Part shown: positions 23,346 through 32,100 of the stretch, piece after piece
Layout of the letters: each line of letters starts with the position of its first letter
Position numbering within the stretch: position 1 is the first letter of the stretch
DNA from: Rallus limicola
Lineage: Eukaryota; Chordata; Aves; Gruiformes; Rallidae
Length of the DNA stretch: 64,000 nucleotides
Assembly: GCA_022605955.1 (NCBI GenBank)
Contig: JAKCOZ010000005.1
Span: 6,916,001-6,980,000 of the forward strand
Reading direction: 5' to 3'
The notes under the pieces: model-generated
What the model saw: only the letters and a program-made list of their open reading frames with translations
Told to the model about the DNA's origin: nothing
Database searches by the model: none
Made by a program: the position numbers and the translations under genes

Positions 23346-26300
23346 CTAATTACATTGGCTATTCTCACCTGAAATCAAATCCCTTTGAGGTACACATCGA
23401 GTTTCTCCATCCTTCTGCATTACCCACCAAGTAGAACCAGGTCCTTGAGCAAAAACAATTCCCGACATAGGTTTACCTTTACCTGAAGCAGGGATGACCC
23501 AAACTGTCTTCCCTAATATACTTTTCATGTGCACCACTGGGACTCTGTCTCCTTCTACAGTGCGTGGAAATTTTGACTGGGCAGGGCCAGCCCGATTGGT
23601 AGAACCCCTAGAGTTAACTAACCACGTGGCTTTTGCCAAATTTGTATCCCAATGTTTGAATGTTCCACCACCCATTGCTTTCAAGGTAGTCTTTAAGAGT
23701 CCATTATATCGTTCAATTTTCCCAGAGGCTGGTGCATGATAAGGAATGTGGTACACCCATTCAATGCCATGCTCTTTGGCCCAGGTGTCTATGAGAGCAT
23801 TTCGGAAATGAGTCCCATTGTCTGACTCGATTCTTTCTGGGGTGCCATGTCGCCATAGGACTTGCCTTTCAAGACCCAGGATTGTATTCCGGGCAGTAGC
23901 ATGGGGTACAGGATATGTTTCTAGCCAGCCAGTGGTAGCCTCCACCATTGTAAGCACATAGCGTTTGCCATGGCGGGTTTGTGGGAGGGTGATGTAATCA
24001 ATCTGCCAGGCCTCCCCATATTTATATTTCATCCACCGTCCCCCATACCAAAGCGGCTTCAACCGCTTCGCCTGCTTAATTGCGGCACACGTCTCACATT
24101 CATGGATAACTTGTGCAATAGCATCCATGGTTAAGTCCACCCCTCGATCTCGAGCCCATCTATATGTTGCATCTCTCCCTTGATGACCTGAGGAATCATG
24201 AGCCCATCGAGCTATGAATAATTCACCTTTATGTTGCCAGTCTAGATCTACCTGAGCCACTTCAATCCTAGCAGCCTTATCTACCTGATGGTTGTTTTGA
24301 TGTTCCTCCCTGGCTCGACTCTTAGGTACATGGGCATCAACATGACGTACCTTTACAACAAGCCTCTCTAATCGGGTAGCAATGTCTTGCCATAAGTCAG
24401 CAGCCCATATGGGTTTGCCTCTACGCTGCCAGTTGTTCTTTTTCCACTGTTGCAACCAACCCCACAGGGCATTAGCTACCATCCATGAGTCAGTATAAAG
24501 ATAGAGCATTGGCCACTTTTCTCTCTCAGCAATGTCCAAGGCCAACTGGATGGCCTTCACCTCAGCAAATTGGCTTGATTCACCTTTTCCTTCAGTGGCT
24601 TCTGCTACTTGTCTGGTAGGACTCCATACAGCAGCTTTCCATCTTCGCTGCCTTCCCACAAGGCGACAGGAGCCATCGGTGAACAGGGCATATCGCTTCT
24701 CATTCTCTGGCAGTTTGTTGTAAGGTGGGGCTTCTTCAGCACGTGTCACCTCCTCGTCCTCTGGTGACATCCCAAAATCTTTGCCTTCTGGCCAGTCTGT
24801 GATCACTTCCACGATTCCTGGGCGATTAGGGTTTCCTATTCGAGCCCGCTGAGTAATTAGTGCAACCCACTTGCTCCACGTAGCATCAGTGGCATGGTGT
24901 GTAGAAGGGACCTTCCCTTTGAACATCCAGCCCAGCACCGGCAGTCGGGGTGCCAGGAGGAGTTGAGCTTCAGTTCCAATCACTTCTGAAGCGGCTCGAA
25001 CCCCTTCATAGGCGGCCAGTATTTCCTTTTCTGTTGGAGTATAATTGGCCTCAGATCCTTTGTAGGCCCGACTCCAAAACCCCAGTGGTCGACCTCTAGT
25101 CTCCCCTTGTGCTTTCTGCCAGAGACTCCAGGTAGGGCCATTCTCCCCGGCTGCAGTGTAAAGCACATTTTTAACATCTGTCCCTGTCCGGACAGGCCCA
25201 AGGGCTACTGCATGGACTATCTCGCGTTTGATCTGTTCAAAGGCTTGCTGCTGCTCAGGGCCCCATTGGAAATCATTCTTCTTCCGAGTTACGTGGTAGA
25301 GTGGGCTCACAATGAGACTGTAGTTTGGGACATGCATTCGCCAAAAACCTATAACACCTAAGAAAGCTTGTGTTTCCTTTTTGTTGCTTGGTGGAGACAT
25401 AGCTGCTATTTTATTGATAATGTCCATTGGGATCTGACGACGCCCATCCTGCCATTTTATTCCTAAAAACTGGATTTCTCGGGTAGGCCCCTTGACTTTA
25501 CTTTGCTTTATAGCAAAACCAGCTTCCAAAAGGATTTGAATTATCCTTTTTCCTTTCTCAAATACTTCCTCTGCTGTATTGCCCCATACAATGATGTCAT
25601 CAATATACTGCAGGTGCTCTGGGGCTTTACCCTTTTCCAGTGTGGTCTGGATTAGTCCATGGCAAATGGTGGGGCTGTGTTTCCACCCCTGGGGCAGACG
25701 ATTCCACGTGTATTGGATGCCCCTCCAAGTGAAAGCAAATTGTGGCCTGCACTCTGGCGCCAGTGGTATTGAGAAGAAAGCATTTGCAATGTCAATTGTG
25801 GCATACCACTTGGCTGCCTTTGACTCCAATTCATACTGCAGTTCCAGCATGTCTGGTACAGCAGCACTCATACCTGGAGTGACTTCGTTTAGGCCACGAT
25901 AATCCACTGTCAGCCTCCACTCTCCATCGGACTTCCGCACTGGCCATATGGGACTGTTAAAGGGTGAGCGGGTTCGGCTGATCACCCCTTGACTCTCTAG
26001 TTGACGAATCAGCTTATGGATGGGGATCAGGGAATCCCTGTTAGTACGGTATTGTCTCCTGTGCACCGTCGTTGTAGCAATTGGCACCTGCTGTTCTTCA
26101 ACCTTCAATAACCCCACAACAGAAGGATCATCAGAGAGTCCAGGCAAGGCACGCAATTGCTCAGTGCCTTCTGTCTCCAAAGCAGCTATTCCAAAAGCCC
26201 ACCGGTACCCTTTTGGGTCCTTAAAATAACCTCTACGGAGGTAATCTATACCTAAAATGCATGGAGCTTCTGGGCCAGTCACAATTGGGTGTTTCTCCCA

Positions 26301-26540
26301 GTCCTTCCCAGTTAAGCTCACTTCAGCCTCTAACACAGTCAATTGTTGGGATCCACCTGTCACTCCAGAAATGCTGACAGGTTTTGTCCCTACATGATTC
26401 GATGGCATTATCGTACACTGGGCACCAGTATCCACCAGAGCCTTGTACTCTTGTGGGTCTGACATGCCAGGCCATCTGATCCACACAGTCCAATAAACAC
26501 GGTTATCCCTCTCCTCCACCTGGCTGGAGGCAGGGCCCCT
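23346..26540 (-). CDS. pol: protease-RT-RNase H-integrase, expressed past a gag UAG
   Basis: The Pol polyprotein makes DNA from the viral RNA and inserts it. The frame is open from the codon after gag's UAG; the first plausible initiator is only a GTG at 26519, so I infer no independent start. Residues are counted from that GTG (1057 aa). Protease: LVDTGAQ with catalytic Asp30. Reverse transcriptase: Asp243 in TIDIANAFF and the YIDD box at 305-308, with LPQGWKHSP at 275-283. RNase H: FTDGS (Asp615), Glu653 and Asp677 in YTDS, Asp748. Integrase: zinc-binding H774, H779, C808, C811 and the D841, D900, E936 triad, with the exact D-35-E spacing. No frameshift or internal stop was found. No dUTPase domain follows integrase, although some mammalian ERVL elements carry one. 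Plus-strand open frames here are shadows. Confidence 0.95.
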   Translation of the reverse strand, partial: RGPASSQVEERDNRVYWTVWIRWPGMSDPQEYKALVDTGAQCTIMPSNHVGTKPVSISGVTGGSQQLTVLEAEVSLTGKDWEKHPIVTGPEAPCILGIDYLRRGYFKDPKGYRWAFGIAALETEGTEQLRALPGLSDDPSVVGLLKVEEQQVPIATTTVHRRQYRTNRDSLIPIHKLIRQLESQGVISRTRSPFNSPIWPVRKSDGEWRLTVDYRGLNEVTPGMSAAVPDMLELQYELESKAAKWYATIDIANAFFSIPLAPECRPQFAFTWRGIQYTWNRLPQGWKHSPTICHGLIQTTLEKGKAPEHLQYIDDIIVWGNTAEEVFEKGKRIIQILLEAGFAIKQSKVKGPTREIQFLGIKWQDGRRQIPMDIINKIAAMSPPSNKKETQAFLGVIGFWRMHVPNYSLIVSPLYHVTRKKNDFQWGPEQQQAFEQIKREIVHAVALGPVRTGTDVKNVLYTAAGENGPTWSLWQKAQGETRGRPLGFWSRAYKGSEANYTPTEKEILAAYEGVRAASEVIGTEAQLLLAPRLPVLGWMFKGKVPSTHHATDATWSKWVALITQRARIGNPNRPGIVEVITDWPEGKDFGMSPEDEEVTRAEEAPPYNKLPENEKRYALFTDGSCRLVGRQRRWKAAVWSPTRQVAEATEGKGESSQFAEVKAIQLALDIAEREKWPMLYLYTDSWMVANALWGWLQQWKKNNWQRRGKPIWAADLWQDIATRLERLVVKVRHVDAHVPKSRAREEHQNNHQVDKAARIEVAQVDLDWQHKGELFIARWAHDSSGHQGRDATYRWARDRGVDLTMDAIAQVIHECETCAAIKQAKRLKPLWYGGRWMKYKYGEAWQIDYITLPQTRHGKRYVLTMVEATTGWLETYPVPHATARNTILGLERQVLWRHGTPERIESDNGTHFRNALIDTWAKEHGIEWVYHIPYHAPASGKIERYNGLLKTTLKAMGGGTFKHWDTNLAKATWLVNSRGSTNRAGPAQSKFPRTVEGDRVPVVHMKSILGKTVWVIPASGKGKPMSGIVFAQGPGSTWWVMQKDGETRCVPQRDLISGENSQCN
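26507..26535 (-). promoter_or_regulatory. Predicted stem-loop downstream of gag UAG (readthrough signal)
   Basis: On the sense strand, 5 nt after the UAG, CCCT can pair with AGGG (4 bp), then after a 1x2 internal loop CCTCCA pairs perfectly with TGGAGG (6 bp) around the hexaloop GCCAGG. Murine gammaretroviruses place a pseudoknot 8 nt after their gag UAG to promote glutamine insertion. The position here, and the fact that pol continues in the same frame, suggest the same role. A pseudoknot partner was not identified by eye. Confidence 0.6.
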
Positions 26541-26543
26541 CTA
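26541..26543 (-). other. In-frame UAG separating gag and pol (readthrough stop)
   Basis: Gag ends with three glutamine codons (CAG CAA CAA) and then UAG followed by AGGGGC. The next codon onward is pol in the same reading frame, with no -1 or +1 shift required. This is the single stop between about 626 and 1064 codons of open frame. It is either a programmed readthrough site or, less likely, a mutation in an originally continuous gag-pol frame. Confidence 0.8.
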
Positions 26544-28421
26544 TTGTTGCTGATCGTATTGGCTGCTCACTGGTGCAGCCTTCTTCCTGACAACATCGCG
26601 TTGTGCGATTCTTTTACCTCGAAGCTCATCTACTCGTGCCTGGAGGGCTGAGGTGGGCTGCATATGCCACTTCCTCATGTCCTCACCATGGTCACGCAGG
26701 TAAGACCACAGCTGCCCTCGCACCGTGTCTCGTGGTGTGTACCTTCTGTATCCTCCCTTCTGGGATGATGGACGCTTTCTCCTAGTAGCTGCAACATTGC
26801 CCCAATGTTGGTCAAATCGTTTGACCAGTTTCTCTACCGCTGCGATCATAGAGTGGGAAACATTGTCCTCATATTTCCGGAGTCGCCAGGACACTTGTTC
26901 TACAGTTGGTGGATATGCATCCTCCCAGTCTATTGATGCTAGTGAATTGGTGTGCCCTGCTGGTGCACTTCGTACAACCTTACGCCACATATCTGGGGTG
27001 CATATAACTTCATCAGGATCAGAAGGATTCTGTGTATTGTCCAGATCATAATAAATGATCTCCCGTACAGCTAATTCTCTCAGGTACTGGATAACTGCCT
27101 CTATGCTGTTACACTTGGGTGAGTGACATGTAATATATTCCTTTATGGGATACCTTTCCTCCACACTTGACAGTAGTCGCCTCCAGAGGCTGAGGATTTC
27201 TGGCTTTTTCCCAATTTCCTTGTCAATGCCTCCTTCTCTAGCTAGGGATCCCAACTGCTTGGCCTCCCTGCCATCTAATTCCAGACTACTGGCCCCTTGA
27301 TCCCAGCATCGGAGCAACCAGGTGATGATGTGCTCACCTGGGCGGCGGCTGAAATCTTTTCGAACCTCACGCAGCTCACTCAGGGTCAGGGATCGTGTGA
27401 CAATCTCTGGCCCTGCTCCATCCTGAGATGCCTGAGATGGCCCTGCTCCATCCTGACATGCTCCAGATGGCCCTGCTTCATCATCATCATCCTTCACTAC
27501 ACGAACTGATTTCTTTGTGTGTTTCCTCTTTTGTACGGGAGCAACAGACACTGGCGGGGGTTGGTTTTTTGTTTTATCAGCAGTATCTGCTGTAGGGGTG
27601 GCAGTAGCTGCAGCATTGGTTGGACTAGTGGCAGTAGCCACAGTGCTAGTCACAGAAGTTACAGTGGCTGCAGTGCCAGTCATAGGGGTTGCAGCAGCTG
27701 CAGCATTGGTTGGACTAGTTGCAGTAGCCACAGTACTAGTCACAGAAGTTACAGTAGCTGCAGTGCCAGTCATAGGGGTTGCAGCAGCTGCAGTCTTTGC
27801 TGGTTTGTTTTCATTCCTTTCCCTCTGACAGTGCTGACAGTACTGCCTGTTATCAAGCAGTGTTTTGTAAATAGTGGCCAGGGCCCAGCACAGTGCAGTA
27901 AGGTGTGCTTCTCTGGTAAACTTACAGCAATTCCTTTTCAGATATGCAGTAACTTTACCAGGGTCCTGTAACTGCTCAGGAGTGAAACTCCAAGCCATTG
28001 GAAGTGAGAAAGTACCTAGGTACCTGCCCATGCTCTGCCACATGCCCTGCCACTCATGTTTATCTGGCCTCGCAGAAAACTCTGGAGTGGTATTCATAAA
28101 CCTCTGCTTAATATTTGACAACAACTGAACCATCTGCACCAAAGCTAAAAACAACAAAATGCTAGTTTGAATATCCCAGGGATATTGGAAGTTTTTAAAA
28201 ACTGCTAGCAGAGTTGTTGTATTTAGCCCAAAGGAAAAGAAAGCAGTACTCCCACCATACCAGCTGCCGTTTTTAAACCCACCCTGTCCATAAAATGAAC
28301 AGGGCAGCAAGATTTCATATAAATACCAGCACAAGTTCACAATCCTCGATATTCCTGTATCATAGACTGTTATCATAAAATACAAGAACAAGAGACATAG
28401 GAATAAATAACACAGCATCAT
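26541..28421 (-). CDS. gag structural polyprotein with hydrophobic N-terminus
   Basis: Gag would assemble the intracellular particle. I place the start at the ATG at 28421 (626 aa); an in-frame stop lies just upstream at 28449-28451, and a second ATG follows at 28418. Residues 3-19 are a strong transmembrane-like segment, with further hydrophobic stretches near 30-40 and 86-102. Residues 210-285 are an Ala/Thr-rich tandem repeat, 298-315 a basic then acidic (DDDDE) linker, 318-338 a repeated DGAGPS motif. Residues about 345-545 are a charged, Trp-rich, probably helical region that is the best capsid candidate. The C-terminus is basic (RRKR 547-550, GGYRR 556-560). There is no CCHC zinc knuckle; CQHC at 195-198 is not one. 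Identification as gag rests mainly on position between PBS and pol, plus resemblance to avian ERVL gag. Plus-strand open frames such as 27519-27971 are shadows. Confidence 0.85.
   Translation of the reverse strand: MMLCYLFLCLLFLYFMITVYDTGISRIVNLCWYLYEILLPCSFYGQGGFKNGSWYGGSTAFFSFGLNTTTLLAVFKNFQYPWDIQTSILLFLALVQMVQLLSNIKQRFMNTTPEFSARPDKHEWQGMWQSMGRYLGTFSLPMAWSFTPEQLQDPGKVTAYLKRNCCKFTREAHLTALCWALATIYKTLLDNRQYCQHCQRERNENKPAKTAAAATPMTGTAATVTSVTSTVATATSPTNAAAAATPMTGTAATVTSVTSTVATATSPTNAAATATPTADTADKTKNQPPPVSVAPVQKRKHTKKSVRVVKDDDDEAGPSGACQDGAGPSQASQDGAGPEIVTRSLTLSELREVRKDFSRRPGEHIITWLLRCWDQGASSLELDGREAKQLGSLAREGGIDKEIGKKPEILSLWRRLLSSVEERYPIKEYITCHSPKCNSIEAVIQYLRELAVREIIYYDLDNTQNPSDPDEVICTPDMWRKVVRSAPAGHTNSLASIDWEDAYPPTVEQVSWRLRKYEDNVSHSMIAAVEKLVKRFDQHWGNVAATRRKRPSSQKGGYRRYTPRDTVRGQLWSYLRDHGEDMRKWHMQPTSALQARVDELRGKRIAQRDVVRKKAAPVSSQYDQQQ
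27411..27480 (-). repeat. Short tandem repeat in gag (DGAGPS motif)
   Basis: The plus strand repeats variants of 'GGCCCTGCTCCATCCTGA' three times, giving repeated Asp-Gly-Ala-Gly-Pro-Ser in Gag. It forms a flexible linker between the acidic tract and the probable capsid region. Confidence 0.65.
27601..27798 (-). repeat. 90-bp tandem duplication in gag (Ala/Thr-rich module)
   Basis: A unit of exactly 90 bp starts at 27601 and repeats at 27691, with a partial third copy starting at 27781. The two full copies differ at only a few positions. The unit encodes 30 residues rich in Ala, Thr, Val and Ser. Because 90 is a multiple of three, the gag frame is kept. The module is a low-complexity spacer between the N-terminal membrane-like part and the capsid part of Gag. 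Confidence 0.9.
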
Positions 28422-28514
28422 GATCGGAGACTGCTTAAACAACAGTACTTATCACAACTTTGTCTTAATTGCAATCGCGTCAGGGTCAGATCTACCGTTA
28501 TCCCAACCTTTCGG
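28422..28514 (-). other. Short leader between PBS and gag
   Basis: Only about 93 nt separate the primer binding site from the gag ATG. A stop in the gag frame at 28449-28451 bounds the gag reading frame on this side. A packaging signal would be expected in or near this leader, but no structure was recognised. Confidence 0.55.
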
Positions 28515-28532
28515 GCCCCACGTTGGGCGCCA
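28515..28532 (-). other. Primer binding site, tRNA-Lys1,2 type
   Basis: The sense strand reads TGGCGCCCAACGTGGGGC, the 18-nt sequence complementary to the 3' end of tRNA-Lys1,2 that is also used by Mason-Pfizer monkey virus and visna virus. It lies 7 nt inside the 5' LTR terminus (spacer GTCTTTT), which is longer than the usual 0-3 nt. Reverse transcription of the element would start here. Confidence 0.88.
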
Positions 28533-28539
28533 AAAAGAC

Positions 28540-29126
28540 TGTCGTGGTTTCACCCCGGCTTGGGCCGAGATCCACGCAGCTGCCTGCTCCTTAAAGTAAA
28601 AGAGCAGGAGAAAAGGGAAAAAGGGGAGGGGGGAAACAAGGGAAGGGAAAAGGAAGGGGCAAATAACTCCAAAACCAAGAAACTAAGAGGCCCGTGGGTT
28701 GGGATAAGGATAGTTTACTAAGATAACAGAAAAATAAAATATATACAATGCTAACAGGACTATAGAGCAAAAGAATATGAAAATATTGATACACAATGCA
28801 GTTTCTCACCGAACCACACAACTCAGGCCGTACCACCCAGAGCCGTCCCGGAACCCGACCGTCCCCCAAGACCCTCGCGTCCCGGCCGCTCGCGTCCCGG
28901 AACCGCCCCTTCTTCCTCCCATCAGCCCCCTTTTTCCTGGGCAGGACGTAATTGGCATGGAATACTCTCTTTGGCCCATCTGGGTCACCTGTCCTGGCAT
29001 TGACTGTCTGACTGCAACTAAAAACATCAGGGTGTTATCAGCACTGTTTTCATTTTAACTCCCAAACACAGCATTCCATCCGCTGCTACAAATGAAATTA
29101 ACTCTATCCTGACTGAAACCAGGACA
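28540..29126 (-). repeat. 5' LTR of the provirus (promoter LTR)
   Basis: It is 587 bp, begins TGTCCTGG and ends CCACGACA on the sense strand, and looks identical to the 3' LTR, offset by 6278 bp. It would drive transcription leftward into gag. The CpG-dense core (28838-28905) has not decayed to TpG/CpA, which fits recent insertion, since methylated CpGs decay quickly in vertebrate DNA. Confidence 0.95.
28735..28955 (-). promoter_or_regulatory. Candidate U3 promoter: CCAAT, GC box, TATA-like
   Basis: On the sense strand CCAAT (plus 28951-28955) is followed by GGGGCGGT, an Sp1-like GC box (plus 28902-28909), the duplicated CpG 12-mer and then TATATATTTTA (plus 28735-28745). The AGTAAA signal follows only 16 bp after the TATA-like sequence. 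If both are real, the poly(A) signal lies in U3 and R is short, an arrangement known from mouse mammary tumour virus. The start site is inferred, not seen. Confidence 0.4.
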
Positions 29127-29131
29127 ACTTG
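29127..29131. repeat. Target-site duplication, right copy (ACTTG)
   Basis: This is an exact match to 22257-22261. Removing the element and one copy restores the empty-site junction 'GCC-ACTTG-TCACAG'. Confidence 0.93.
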
Positions 29132-32100
29132 TCACAGAATACTTCCCAAATTTTGAAAAATGTGAATCTGTTTATTTGATGGCTGCCCTCTGATACTTGA
29201 GCTGCATAAGCAGGAGGCAACAGTTGCAATGAAATTACTGGGAATGTTCTTTTAGTTGTGTGTATATATATATATGTATGTATGTGTGTATCTAAGACCG
29301 AAGATGAGATTTGAATAGCTGTTTAGTTTGTTCAGGGTATGAGACTCTGTGGAACATGTAGTGGAAATTTGTAATTCACAGTGACTTCAGTGTTTAACAC
29401 AAGCTGAATGTCCTGCATCACCTGCTAATGTAAGGAAATAATATTATTCTCTGTGTTTCAAAAAGTGTATTGAAATGCAGAAAGCTGCTTAAATATCTGT
29501 GCAGGGCAGGGAATTCCCTGCATTCTGCAGATCACATTGTCCCAAGTTTGAGCCAGGGACACAGATCAGGGAATCTATAGATATTTTTCTTGCTTTGTTC
29601 AAGTTAATACTTGAGGTTCACTGATGCACATCTGCAGCTCAATAAGCAGCTTTAGGGCAGTCAATTCTTATGTATTCACCTCCTGGTAATTTCTTTCTAA
29701 AATCCTTGTCCCATATTGTCTTCTATACCTCAGTAGTTGCAAACTGATAAAAAAAATTGTTTCAACTAAAATTATTCTTTCAACTCAGCTGTTTGTTACT
29801 GCCTTGTTTGAGCTCTGGTTACTGTCTGAATGATCATTGACAGTCCTTTTTAATGCAGTGTCAAATAGATTAGTATAAATCACCACTGTAGGTGGTTCAG
29901 CCTAGCCTGTCTCAGCACAGGAATGGACATGGGGCATTCATGAAATCAGTGCTGGTTAATGCAGTTACAGAAACTGGCCTTATTGCCTCTCAGCTGTGGA
30001 TTTCTGTGGGTCTTTTTATTCCTCTATTCAGTCTGCAAAGCTGTAACAAGGAGGGAGCCCGACCATGTGGCAGGCTGTCTTCCCTCTGTCCTGGACTCCT
30101 GGTGGCTTCCAGGCATGGTCAAAGGGACATCCTATTGATTACTGGTGTGGATGGATGTCAAATCAGTTGGCAAACTTGGGAGTAAAGAGGATCTTTAAAA
30201 TTAAACCTTTACTTGACTAAGTATGAATAGTGATAAATGCCTAAGACTGAGGTCATGAATGACAGAACTATTCACCTATGCTAACCATGAGTATAAATTA
30301 TGCAGGTTTTGAATTAATATTTAATAAATGCCACTATTAAATATGAAATCCAAACCATAGCTAAGAAAACAGTAATTTCATAATCTTCAGGCCCATTTGA
30401 AGGGAGTAGTTTATGAATGTTTGCTGTGGAGTGAATTTTTAAAAAATGCTTGGTTTTCAGCATCCATAGCCTTGGTACTGAATTTAAGTAGTTCTAAATA
30501 TCTTAGGAAGCAGGCCTCCTCTCAAGAGTAATTTATAATTCTGAAGTTGCCTGCTTGGAAGTGAGACGATTTCTGTTTTAATTATAGACAGATAATTTAA
30601 TAATCCTCTAATTTTTTCTTTTCTATATTTCAAAACTACTTAGATTTTAAGCTGGGCATGTTAAGTCTCAGTGTTTATCTTCCTCCCACTAGCTCCTCCT
30701 TCCACACCACTGCAGAGCCCTTGTCAAGGTACGTCTGTGCAACCTCAGGTGATCTGCCATCTCCTTGGGGCCCCCCCATCTCCTCTCTTCCATTGGCAAT
30801 TTATCCAACATACTCTCTCAGTCCCTGTCTCAGCTTGTTCTTATCCATTCCCTTTACATGTTGTCTGGGATGTTTCCGGCTCCTCTTACCTCTGTGTGGT
30901 GGTTTCCACTTCAGTGCTGGGCAGGCATGAGAAAAGTTTCTGGGTGGGTTTTGCACCCATTGCAGGAGTATCCTTATTGCAGGGAAAATAGGAACAAGGT
31001 AATGCTAACAAGTCTCCTGCGAACTCCAGGATGACTGTGTGAGCCCTAACTGCAACTGCTCCTTCAATGAAACAGTTAGGACCCTGGACTATGGAGTGTC
31101 ATGTTCCATGTAACCTGATTATGATTCATTTGTAGGACAAACTGAGCACGCATTTCTGGAATAGCATCTGGCACTTAAATTGTTTTTGTTTGGCTTTTGT
31201 AATGCAAGGTGGGTGATCGTAAACATCCTGGACTCCTACAGAAGTTTCTTCTGTGGCTTCTTCTAGATTTTCCAATATTTTCAGAGTCAGAGATGCTTTT
31301 ATGGTTGAGGTCTATACTGAAGAAACATTACAGCATTCATTTTACTCTTAATAATGCTGATTTCATGAAGAAGAGAGGAGCTAAATTGGTGAAAAATATC
31401 AAATGAAACTCATTGAACACAAATTATCTGACTAAGGCTTTGTCGGGGTTTTCATAAAGTTCAGGTCAGAGAGGAAAACTACTTTTTTTTAATTGAAAAA
31501 AGGTATAGGTGGAAGAACATAATTTTAATTTCATCTTTTGTTAAAGTAAATAATGAAAAAGTAAAGGCAAGATATGCAGTTACAAGTGTATATCTGTACC
31601 AGTATGTGGCTTATTAATAGGCAGCCAGAGGGAGGTCCTGCCTGTCATTGAATACTTTATACTTTTAAAATGTATTATGTATTTGACTTCTTGCTCCATA
31701 TGGAGTTTGACAGATGGCTGAATTTGCATCAGGGGAATACGCTGTTATTAAATTAGTCTAAAGACTGTACAATTACTTTTGATTTCTTTAAAGTTCCCTG
31801 TATCTCAAATATAAAAAAACCCCAAACCCTCTGCTATTGTTTGTATTTGGGTCACAAGATGTTGTTCATAACCTTGAAAGTAATTTTTCTCATTGTACAA
31901 ACTAATATTTAGTCCTGGAGAAGTGCTACCATGTGTGCCTTTATTGCAGTTTTGTAGGGAGGAATATAGCTTGTAACAAGGATTTTTTTGTCTTTGTCTA
32001 CCAAGATCTAGCTCTTGAGACAGATACTGGCAGTTTGATGAGCAGCTGCAATCATAGTCCACCTTGCTGCATTGCCTCATCACTGACCTGTTTCTCAGCA

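Larger units (their letters stand above)
22257..29131 (-). mobile_element. Complete young ERVL-type (class III) endogenous provirus
   Basis: This is a full-length LTR retrotransposon on the minus strand: two apparently identical 587-bp LTRs (22262-22848 and 28540-29126), a perfect 5-bp target duplication, a primer binding site, open gag and pol frames separated by one in-frame UAG, and a purine-rich tract before the 3' LTR. No env frame exists. Class III assignment rests on the integrase and RT character (YIDD active site, the 'YHAPASGKIERYNG' integrase motif), absence of env, and the 5-bp duplication. Identical LTRs imply recent integration, because they are identical at insertion and then diverge by host mutation. 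With no env it would be expected to spread by intracellular retrotransposition rather than infection. Every catalytic residue I looked for is present, so the copy looks coding-competent; expression cannot be judged from sequence. Confidence 0.95.

Noticed and set aside
26519..26519. GTG at 26519 as an independent start for pol
   Set aside because: Eukaryotic translation rarely starts at GTG, no ATG is nearby, and the frame is continuous with gag across the UAG; readthrough fits better.
27517..27971. Plus-strand open frames of 103 and 150 codons antisense to gag
   Set aside because: They arise from the 90-bp Ala/Thr repeat read on the opposite strand; repetitive Ser/Cys/Gly or Val/Ala composition, no domain, opposite to the provirus.
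28442..28442. TTG at 28442 as the gag start
   Set aside because: A regular ATG lies seven codons downstream at 28421, followed by another; TTG initiation is unlikely in a bird cell.
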